Origin: Pictodentalium vernedei
Lineage: Eukaryota; Mollusca; Scaphopoda; Dentaliida; Dentaliidae
Assembly (NCBI GenBank): GCA_031216915.1
Contig: CM062296.1
Span: 669,122,753-669,186,752, forward strand
DNA length: 64,000 bases
Direction of reading: 5' to 3'
Shown here: positions 55,914 to 64,000 of the stretch, piece after piece
Layout of the letters: each line of letters opens with the position of its first letter
Position numbering within the stretch: position 1 is the stretch's first letter
Notes under the pieces: generated by a model
Told to the model about the DNA's origin: nothing
Seen by the model: the letters and a program-made list of their open reading frames with translations, nothing else
Database searches by the model: none
Translations under genes and position numbers: made by a program

Positions 55914-56098
55914 ATTGAGCAGTTGAAAAAATTAAATTTTTCAATTTTTCAAAATATTTCAACAAAACCATATCATGTGACCCCTCATTGGAACGAGCTC
56001 ATTGAGCTCGTTCCAAGGAGAGGTCTCATGATATGGTTTTGTTGAAATTTAAAAAAAATTATATTTAAAATAATAAATTTTGATATCGTCTGCGTTGC
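55914..56098. mobile_element. truncated TTAA MITE, subfamily B
   Basis: Starts inside the element (TTGAGCAGTTGAAAAAATTA). Arms and the core GAACGAGCTCATTGAGCTCG are present; ends GATATCGTCTGCGTTGCAT, so both termini are damaged. Confidence 0.85.
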
Positions 56099-56178
56099 AT
56101 GAAATCTTTGATCACTCCTAATATCAAATAATGAATTTTTTTTTTTCTGGGGGAGCCCCATCCCCACCACCGGACCAC

Positions 56179-56271
56179 CATCGATGGCTAAAGATCAAGT
56201 TGGAGGAGATTATGGGAGGGGGGGGGGTCATCCCCTCCCATAATCTCCTCTAACTTGACCTTTGGCCATGG
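56179..56271. repeat. G-rich hairpin, arms about 40 bp
   Basis: CATCGATGGCTAAAGATCAA then GTTGGAGGAGATTATGGGAG, mirrored by CCTCCCATAATCTCCTCTAA and CTTGACCTTTGGCCATGG. Confidence 0.85.
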
Positions 56272-56385
56272 CTTGGCCTCTGGCCAAGATTTCAGTCATT
56301 TTGGTTGCCAGACCTTCTCATCCTTGAGTTGCATTGTGGGCGACCCCCCTCCCCCTAAAACAAATTGCTGGCTACATCCCTGTAT

Positions 56386-57061
56386 CACTTGTCCCTACCA
56401 CTGTTAAATACAAATTTAAGGTTTCCAAACTTTGTCGACGATGAACTATAATCCTTACAGGAAAATATTCCAACTACATTATCAAGGCATGCTTTCGACG
56501 AAGGCATGCCTTGATGATCTAGTTGGATTGTTTTATCAGTCGGGACTTGAGCCATCATCGTCGGAACAAATCGGGTTTATAGTACCCCAACCCCAATTGG
56601 TCATCTTCAAGACGCCACTGATTCGATTCGAGATTCGATTCGATTTCGAATAATAGACATGATTCGATTCGAATCGAAAATGTGTGATTCGCAGGGCCAT
56701 GAAAATAGGATTATTTTAAATCTTCAATTTCCTCCTTTTCTGAAATCCGATTGCAATAAGCAAGAAAAGCCAAAGTACAAACGATCAGTTTATCTGACTC
56801 ACTTTCAAGAGACTTACATCGATATCGAATATCAACACACTAAATAATAAAATGTAGACACGTCCGCCAATCTTTAATTAACTCGCACTATTTTGAGATG
56901 GATAAATCTTCTAATAGTATTTGTTTGTCGGATCACGGAATAGTACTTTCCTGGCCAAGGTTAGAAATCATAATATATTGAAATGAACCCTTCCACTAAC
57001 AAATCAGTCCGTATACTAAAAAACTATTAATTTGTATTCCCTACTTTTTGTTTGCCCTCCT
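56386..57061. other. no supported feature
   Basis: A small inverted repeat (CAAGGCATGC...GCATGCCTTG) near 56479-56512; otherwise unassigned. Confidence 0.4.
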
Positions 57062-57075
57062 TTCACAACTGATAT

Positions 57076-57679
57076 TTATTTATTTATTGGTGTTTAACCC
57101 TTTACCTAACATGGAAAGAAGACGACACTTGCAAAACAAATTCTTGAATAACTATTTTTTTTTCATTTTTTGTCTCAAAAACATAGGTTATGACCCCTCA
57201 TTGGAACGAGCTCGTTCCAACGAGAGGTCATAACCTATGTTTTTGAGACAAAAAATGAAAAAATACTGAAAATTAATTGTCGATTTTTGAGAACAGCGCT
57301 GGCCGGTTTTGGCCGTTACGTTGGGTAAAGGGTTAAGGTCACATACTTATGCACAATGACTAATCATGACCGTGACAGTTTTAAGGGTGGAGGAAGCCGG
57401 AGTACCCGGAGAGAACCACCGAGCATCGACGAGCAACTGTCAGCTCCTCAACATTATAACTCTGTTCAAGCTCCGCTCAAGCAGGGTTACAGCGGTTGAA
57501 GACATGTGCACCATCGAAGCGCAGTACGTCTTAGTACACGGCGTCATCGTGCCCCCATGTAGGCAACCGGGATAAAGTGTCTTGCCCAAGGACACAAAAC
57601 GGGTCGCCCCGGACGGGGATCGAACTCGGGACCTCTAGCATAGAAGTCCAACAGTCTACCACTGAGCCACCGTGCTCCC
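57076..57679 (-). mobile_element. SINE with alternative tRNA-like head, interrupted by a MITE
   Basis: TTCACAACTGATAT and TTCACTACTGATAT (13 of 14) flank it (57062-57075, 57680-57693). The minus-strand head is GGGAGCACGGTGGCTCAGTG with box B GAGTTCGATCCCCGTCC, unlike the GGTTCGAATCCCACC heads. The body and tail are the shared ones. A MITE sits at the TTAA of the 3' tail. Confidence 0.9.
57094..57336. mobile_element. TTAA MITE, subfamily A, inserted in a SINE
   Basis: The SINE reads GGTGTTTAAGGTCACATA in other copies; here GGTGTTTAA and TTAAGGTCACATA are separated by the MITE, so TTAA was duplicated. Core shortened to GGAACGAGCTCGTTCC. Confidence 0.97.
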
Positions 57680-57807
57680 TTCACTACTGATATATTTTTT
57701 CAATATTAAAATTGTGATGACCTCTTCAAACTTCTGCGGGACAGGCTAGAGTTCATTCACCCGAATTCCTTTGTCAAAATAATACTCCGCGTGGCAAATA
57801 ACAATGA

Positions 57808-58085
57808 CTTGCAAGGACAGTTTTACGGGTGGAGGAAGCCGGAGTACCCAGAGAGAACCACCGAGCAACGGCGAGCAAATGCCAGCTCCCGAACATACCA
57901 ACTCCACGCCAGCAGGGCTAACATTGGTTGAAGACAAGTGCACCATCGACGTGCAGTACACTTTAGTACACAACGCCACCGTGCCCCACGTGGGCAATTG
58001 GGGTAAAGTGTCTTGCCCAAGGACACAACGCGTTGCCACAGGTGGGATGTGCAGCCTGCACTCCTACTGAGCCACCGCGCCCCCG
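57808..58085 (-). mobile_element. SINE, partly deleted head and lost tail
   Basis: Has GGTGGAGGAAGCCGGAGTAC, the central domain and the head GGCGCGGTGGCTCAGTAGGA, but box B is deleted (CACAGGTGGGATGTGCAGCC on the plus strand) and the A/T-rich tail is missing. Confidence 0.88.
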
Positions 58086-59390
58086 GCCCAATCAATGAAT
58101 CATAAATGGACATTTTTTTACCTGCAACTTATTTGCATGATGTTTAGAGCAGTAATGTGAGTATGGAAAGAGGTGTCGTTATTCTTAAAAATCTTTGGAA
58201 CCCACACTGAAGTCTTGAGAGGGTTAAAAGCATTGAACTGAATAATTTATACTTTATTTACTTGCAAAATAAAGGCTTTCTCTCACCTTGGATTAAGGAA
58301 CTGACAGACATCTGATTAAAATAGCAGATAAAATTTAATGTTTGACAGCTAACTCCACTAATTGTTTACATTGTCTCCATTGTGAATAAACTGAACATAG
58401 TATTGCTTCAGGATAATATACTGTTACGGGAAATTAGAGGCTGTGAAAACCATGTGGCCGCCTGGGCCATACTCAAGAGCTCTAGCGACCTAAAAAACAT
58501 AGGCGGCCGAGAACTTGTGAGTGTCTATCAGTATGCCAAAAATTAGCGAGATAGGACAATTCGTTATCGAGTTATCGTGCTGAAAAGGAAGTGAAGAGAA
58601 GACAGAAATCAGGATATTAAGAAAAAATAAGAGAGAAAAAAAAAGAATAAAGAAAAAGAAACTGTACAAAAACAATAGTCTGTGTGTTTCACACAGACTA
58701 ATTATTGGACAGAAACATTCGACATGGTACTGATAAGATATCTTCACAGCGCTCGTCGGCTCGACATGTCACGAAGGACTCTGATCGTAATTCTAGTATC
58801 ATATCCTGGCCAAATGCTATCTCCTCTGAACCAATGGCAACTAAGCGATCTATGGTTGTTGATTCTCAAATATCGGCTGAAGTTATTGCTTTGAAGCGCG
58901 AATTGATGAACTTGAGGGTCTTTCAACATTTGAAATAGACTGTCCTAAATGTTATAATTGCATACTTTTACAATTCAGATTAGTCAGTGTCAACACACCA
59001 AACTTCATTGTTTTTGTTTAGTTGAAAAATCTTCTTCCAGTTGCATATCGTCTATGATAATTTCAATATTAGTAACACAGTTGTATGAGTTAATCTATTA
59101 TGGTAAAATTTGTGACATCACTTATTAGATTAATCACTATCCAACTTTTAGTCTAATGTGTTTGGCAATGGTAGTATTGACTGTGCGTGCGTGTTTGTAT
59201 TATTCGATATATCATATTGCACACATGTAACTATATTAACGTTATGCGTCATTATCAATACTTAACTTTATAAAATAGTTTGGATAAGTAGGATAGAGAG
59301 TAATGTATGAATACAATACGACTAAAATTCCATTTGAATACGGATAAAACTAATAACGTTATACGAACGTTTGACGGCTGCTAGCCCCAT
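58086..59390. other. no firm feature; possible LINE ORF1 remnant
   Basis: The frame at 58705-58938 (SIISWPNAISSEPMATKRSM, ALKRELMNLRVFQHLK) lies upstream of a LINE endonuclease and could be a decayed ORF1, but I cannot show it. Confidence 0.25.
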
Positions 59391-59821
59391 CGGCCTTTCT
59401 ATTTCATGTTATAATCATGTCAAAACAAGGTCGTATTGACGTAATGATTTTTGCACATTCAGATATACATACGTCTTGGAATGCACAAGGGGCGTATAAT
59501 AAGATTAATGACATCATATTTTTTAATTTAATATGTAAATTCTAATTTATTACACTTGTTGAAACTTGGCATCAGAAAGATGATGACATCGATATTCCAG
59601 GTTATGAATCTATACAAATGTGTGACAGTGACGGTCATAAGCACAAGGGGATATCATATTTTATTACTTTCCAGTGTGATTTACTGGGATTTTCGGGTTT
59701 GATTATAAACGATAACTTCACAAGTGAATTATGCAATCAACATTTGTGTCATGTATCCGTGCGCGCAAACGAAGACGCTTTGCCGTGGGTGTAATGGGGA
59801 CTTCATTGTGTTTTGGTTTTC

Positions 59822-60070
59822 TTAACCCTTTACCTAACATGAAAAGCAGACGACACTTGCAAAAAAAATTCTTGAATAACCATTATTTTCATTTTTTGTC
59901 TCAAAAACATAGGTTAAGACCCTCATTGGAACGAGCTCTACGAGCTCGTTCCAATGAGGTGTCATAACCTATGTTTTAGAGACAAAAAATGAAAAAATAA
60001 TGAAAAGTAATTGTCGATTTTTGAGAATAGCGCTGGTCGGTTTTGGTTGTTGCGTTAGGTAAAGGGTTAA
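59822..60070. mobile_element. TTAA MITE, subfamily A, within the LINE relic
   Basis: TTAACCCTTTACCTAACATG to GCGTTAGGTAAAGGGTTAA; core GAACGAGCTCTACGAGCTCG. Confidence 0.95.
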
Positions 60071-60109
60071 ATAATATAATTATCGTTAATAATGAAAAGT
60101 AATAAACCG

Positions 60110-60246
60110 AGTAATCGCTTGACTGGACTGGTTACGTGAAATAATTCATTCGAGGCGAGGGACTATATTGTAAAACTCGTGTTTGTACAAAGTCCTTCAC
60201 CTCTCATGAATTTTTCATGTAACCAGTCCAGTCAAGCGATTGCTCT
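60110..60246. repeat. palindromic element, arms about 55 bp
   Basis: GAGTAATCGCTTGACTGGAC and TGGTTACGTGAAA at the left, mirrored by TTTCATGTAACCAGTCCAG and TCAAGCGATTGCTC at the right; inner parts diverged. MITE-like, located between LINE segments. Confidence 0.8.
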
Positions 60247-61274
60247 CTATTTGCTATGAGAGTAAATTCACAAGATTTATCGTAAGTAGTTACACTGTAA
60301 GTGAAATTGCTCGTAGTGTTGAATTTTCCGGGAAAATGTTTAACCTCTCATCTAATATCATTTTTGTATCGCTGTGTATACCACCAAGCAATTCTACATT
60401 CTTGAAAACCAAAAATAAAGATAAAGATTTATTTATTGAAATTGAAATAGAAAATGCACTTTTGAAACATGATGAGAACAAACAAAAGAATTATTATTGC
60501 TGGCGATTTGAATTCTCGGACTGGGGAATTGCCGGATCATGTTTCAATTGAGAATGATAAACATGAAGCCTTACCTATGGATAGTTTTAATATATCAGAG
60601 GATGTTAGCTTGCGCTGTTACCTGGATGATAAGGTGAATGCCTTCGGTGGACAGCTTATACATTTTTTTGTCAGAGTGTAGGTGTTAGAATAATAAATGG
60701 CCGAGTGCCTGGCGATCGACTTGGAGCTATCAATATAATGGAGCAAGTGTCGTAGACTATATTCTTATCACAATAAGATTTTTAACTTCCATTGATTATT
60801 TTTGCGTTCGACCTCCTACTGAATTTTCCGATAACTGTCAGTTGGGTTTACATCTCATATTTCAATGTAGTTATCGGGAGTACCAAATTAATAAATATCA
60901 ATACAAGAAACTACGTGTCAAGTTAAAATGGAATGACAAAAGTTCCCAAAAGGCGTTGGATATGGTAAACTCATCAGCATGTCGTCAACAGTTGATGAAT
61001 TTCAGAATGCAATCATATCAATCGGAACCAGAAGGTACTATAACTGCGGTGAAAGAATTCATGGAAATCATAACGAAAATTAATTGGCATGCCTTTTCGA
61101 AAATGCCAAAACACAAACCAATTCACTGAAAAAGAAAATGGTTTGACAATAGATGAAAAGAATTGAAACAAAGCTTAGACAAAATTGTTCGTAATATGAG
61201 GAGTAGCCCATTTGATACACAAGTGAGGATAAAGTATCACCCAATTAAGAAAACATACAAACGAGAATTAAAGC

Positions 61275-61525
61275 TTAACCCTTTACCTAACACGAAAAGC
61301 AGACGACACTTGCAAATAAAATTCTTGAACCACCAATGTTTTTTATTTTTTGCGTCAAAAACATAGCTTATGACCCCTCATTAGAACGAGCTCGTTGAGC
61401 TCATTCCAGTGAGGGATCATGAGCTATATTATTGTGACAAAAAATGAAAAAGTAATAAAAATTGAATGGTGAACTTTGTGAATAGCGCTGGTCGGTTTTT
61501 GCCGTTAGCTTTAGTAAAGGGTTAA
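61275..61525. mobile_element. TTAA MITE, subfamily A
   Basis: TTAACCCTTTACCTAACACG to GCTTTAGTAAAGGGTTAA; core GAACGAGCTCGTTGAGCTCA. Arms diverged. Confidence 0.92.
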
Positions 61526-61960
61526 TTGAGATCAGATTTATTCTCAAGTTTCAAGCTAGATAGATTTCAAACCAAACCTCTTCCAATGTTTCATTGTTAC
61601 TCATTTTAATACAAGTAATAAAGCTGCAAACATTATGGGATCTATAGGTTTGCACTCCTCACTCAGGTATTCAAATTATCAACGGGTTAACAATCTGAGG
61701 CCCTTGATCAAAGACAAAAAGGTACCCAGATCTACATGTTTGGTAATAGGATAACTAAAGTTCCTTCTAAGTAAATTGGAAGCAGTCAAGACTCGTTTTC
61801 GCTATATTTGGTGAAATTGAGTTGATATTTGTTAAAAACAAGCATTTGGAAAAAAATCGCAGGACATGTTTTCCACCTCTCAATCACCCACCCTCCCACC
61901 CCTCGAGTAACCTGGGGACTCCGTAGTGGGCCGGGGAAGAGGGCTCTTTTTCAGGAAATG

Positions 61961-61966
<6 letters not shown>
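61526..61966. other. no supported feature
   Basis: Unassigned. Confidence 0.35.

Positions 61967-62014
<48 letters not shown>
61967..62014. repeat. (AG)n microsatellite
   Basis: About 24 AG dinucleotides without interruption. Confidence 0.97.
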
Positions 62015-62015
<1 letters not shown>

Positions 62016-62175
62016 CTTGTGTTTCTCTTGGATTTCGGTCATTGCAATCTTTTTGGGAGTTATCGGGAAAAGGGTGTACTGACTCTTTACTGAGATGTGA
62101 CCGATGATTCCTCGTATGGTTTGTCTCTTGTATGGCCTTCAAAGTCGCGACAATTTCACATTTTTGGCTCCATAT

Positions 62176-62426
62176 TTGACCCTTTACCCAACGTAACGGC
62201 CAAAACCGGCCAGCGCTATTCTCAAAAATCGCCAATTAATTTTCAAAATATTTTCATTTTTTGTCTCAAAAACATAGGTTATGACCCCTCGTTGGAACGA
62301 GCTCGTCGAGCTCGTTCCAACGAGGGGTCATAACCTATGTTTTTGAGACAAAAAATGAAAAAAATTAGTTATTCAAGAATTTTTTTTGCAAGTGTCGTCT
62401 GCTTTTCATGTTAGGTAAAGGGTTAA
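62176..62426. mobile_element. TTAA MITE, subfamily A, near consensus
   Basis: TTGACCCTTTACCCAACGTA to GTTAGGTAAAGGGTTAA; core GAACGAGCTCGTCGAGCTC perfect. The left TTAA is mutated to TTGA. Confidence 0.95.
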
Positions 62427-62444
62427 TAAATGTGGGGACATTTG

Positions 62445-62659
62445 TTAACCCTTCACCCCACACAGACGAGATCAAAATTTATTATTTTAAATATTATTTT
62501 TTCAAATTTTACAACAAATTTCAACAAAACCATACCACATGTGACTAGCTCGTTCCAATGAGGGGTCACGATATACTTTTGTTGAAATTCTTTGAAAAAC
62601 ATTTTTTCTGCTGATGAATTTGTATATTACGCGGACGGATTCGTTAGTTAAAGGGTTAA
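62445..62659. mobile_element. TTAA MITE, subfamily B, core deleted
   Basis: TTAACCCTTCACCCCACACA to CGTTAGTTAAAGGGTTAA. Only 18 bp from the previous MITE. Core reduced to GACTAGCTCGTTCC. Confidence 0.9.
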
Positions 62660-63452
62660 TCATGGCGCCAAAAGTATGCGCTATTCTCAACAGCGGAGGT
62701 GCGCTAGTCCCGACATAGCTTTGCGTAATTGTACTCCTTCCATGCCACTAAGGCACGCGGACCACTCAGTGATAAAAATCATGGTGTGTGTGGATGCCAT
62801 TCTTGTTCTCCCCCCAAGTTCGAAATGTTCCTGTACCCCTTCAGACTACACACATTATGTTACGTCAAAATTGCTAATTATTACTTTATCGCATGGCTTG
62901 TATTCTTGCGTCGTGTGTAAAGGTCTTCACAAAATATTTCGTTACGATGAGCTCCCTCTCTATTATCTGAAACACTTGTGTTTCCTTTCAGGAACCTCAC
63001 AGAAGTTCAGTCGGTACAAATCGTGACAGATAGACGAAGACACTAATGCTAAGTAATGACGTACCTTTCTATGCAATATTCACCTTTGATCAGAACAAAG
63101 GTGTTCACGTGCAACATGTCAATTTACGGTTTTTTGTTATTCTGGATCAGTCAATCGAACTTCTTGAATGATGTATTAATTCACTTTATCATATTGGAAA
63201 GAATGGAGAATTGACAATTTCGGTACCAAAACTGGGTATTCTTGAGTATATTCATCTGTTATACGTTTACTCTGTCAATCTGGTGTGCTCAATCATTCCA
63301 CAATGGAACTTGCCGTATATGAGCAGACGACACATTGAACTCTAAATCGGTAATGACCAGGGGCGTAACTTTTAGCGAGTAGGGGGTGGGGGGTGTTCGC
63401 AAATAAGCTTACAGTCGGGATATTTTCATTTAGATTGAAGTCTTAGATATAA
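62660..63452. other. no supported feature
   Basis: A hAT-like end (CCAGGGGCGTAACTTTTAGC) near 63358 has no visible partner. Otherwise unassigned. Confidence 0.4.
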
Positions 63453-63572
63453 TTAACCCTTTACCTAACATGAAAAAAAGACGACACTTGCAAAAAAAAT
63501 TATTGAAGAATTAATTTTTTAAATTTTTTTCTCAAAAACATAGGTTATGACCCCTCGTTGGAACGAGCTCGA
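63453..63572. mobile_element. half TTAA MITE, subfamily A
   Basis: TTAACCCTTTACCTAACATG to the core GAACGAGCTCGACG, then unrelated sequence. Broken in the palindrome centre, as at 50921. Confidence 0.92.
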
Positions 63573-63920
63573 CGTCGGTCATCTTCCCGACGCTCTGGAT
63601 AAGGGAAATTAGAAATAATTTAATATCACAGTTTCTTGTCACTGTACGTACCTTCGTACAAATACAAAACAGTCGATAGAAAGTATTTTATGCTCACCAG
63701 GTGGACATGGCGTTGTGTGCTTTTTGACCATTTCAAACTGCAGCGACTTTTACTGTTCTGACTAAATGTCGTGCTACCAGTAACTGAGAGCGATGGAGTT
63801 TGCTTGTGGTAGTATTTCAGACAAGTTCTCCGAAAAGTGCTGTTGCTCCGTTGGAGACAGCTCCCCTCTGAGAGGTGCATGCTATCGATCCTTGGGAGAG
63901 ATTCTGTGTAGCATGCTTGA
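63573..63920. other. no supported feature
   Basis: Unassigned. Confidence 0.35.
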
Positions 63921-64000
63921 TTAACACATTACGCAACACGTCCAGAAGATGCCACTTGCAAAAATTCATTGAACAACTATTTTTTAAAAAGATTTTATCT
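63921..64000. mobile_element. decayed TTAA MITE end, runs off the window
   Basis: TTAACACATTACGCAACACG followed by GATGCCACTTGCAAAAATTC resembles a subfamily A left end. Confidence 0.55.

Larger units (their letters stand above)
55785..56385. mobile_element. possible TIR element enclosing a MITE fragment and a hairpin
   Basis: GGTTGTAGCCAGGGAGGG at the left and the complement of CAGGGATGTAGCCAGC at the right look like hAT-type ends. No convincing target duplication. Inside are a truncated MITE and a G-rich hairpin. Confidence 0.4.
59460..61270 (+). pseudogene. second LINE relic, same type as the 25-28.8 kb LINE
   Basis: The endonuclease start is near 59,470 (SWNAQGAYNKINDII), then TLVETWHQKDDDIDIPGYES near 59,555. 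After a MITE and a hairpin insertion come NIIFVSLCIPPSN (60,355), RIIIAGDLNSRTGELPD (60,485) and ALPMDSFNI (60,573). These parallel IVFVSVYVPPNN, LILLGGDFNIRTGETPD and APLPDSYTV of the first LINE. The linker (about 60,900-61,130) follows with stops; RT is absent. Cut by at least one MITE. Confidence 0.82.

Overview
The window looks like intergenic or heterochromatin-like DNA of an invertebrate animal nuclear genome. It is AT-rich and contains tRNA- and 5S-derived SINEs, several non-LTR retrotransposon remains, hAT-like, Tc1-like and TTAA-type DNA elements, microsatellites and many poly(G/C) runs. A marine invertebrate (lophotrochozoan or invertebrate deuterostome) is plausible, but I cannot name the lineage. 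I find no host gene, rRNA gene or functional tRNA gene that I can defend; almost everything recognisable is mobile DNA, and most of it is broken.

Layout. 0-13 kb: the 3' end of a CR1/Rex-like LINE, SINEs, an element whose core is a huge inverted array of a 7-bp repeat (3.3-4.9 kb), a direct array of diverged monomers (6.6-7.4 kb), a possible hAT and a broken Tc1-like transposase. 13-25 kb: a non-autonomous hAT with a perfect 8-bp target duplication, a hAT nested in another hAT, a second array-cored element nested in a palindromic TA-MITE, a segmental duplication that preserves the empty site of another TA-MITE, and an element with a 6-bp duplication. 25-29 kb: a degenerate LINE (endonuclease, reverse transcriptase, C-terminal Cys/His motif) split by a MITE. 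29-35 kb: dense MITEs, SINEs and microsatellites.

35.04-43.54 kb is the most unusual region: a long-terminal-inverted-repeat element (TIRs about 1.2-1.3 kb). Without a 3.49-kb Jockey-like LINE that landed in it with an 11-bp target duplication, it would be about 5.0 kb. Its interior holds four small genes on one strand (called A, B, D and C in transcription order). Each follows its own TATA-type box at 61-66 nt and a related leader; two stop codons lie inside the next gene's TATA box, and one AATAAA lies after the last gene. Two of the genes are paralogous C2H2 zinc-finger proteins. All four carry inactivating changes. Two further isolated copies of the element's end lie at 48.5-49.9 and 52.7-53.3 kb. 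The organisation is virus-like or Polinton-like in style, but no polymerase, integrase or capsid gene is visible.

44-64 kb: more MITEs, a second Tc1-like transposase, a tandem duplication with a breakpoint in a MITE hairpin, two SINEs with a 5S rRNA-derived head, a SINE with a MITE inserted exactly at its TTAA, and a second relic of the 25-kb LINE type.

The commonest repeat is a 200-250 bp palindromic MITE with TTAACCCTTTACC termini (about 26 whole or partial copies, in two subfamilies), consistent with a piggyBac-type TTAA target preference.
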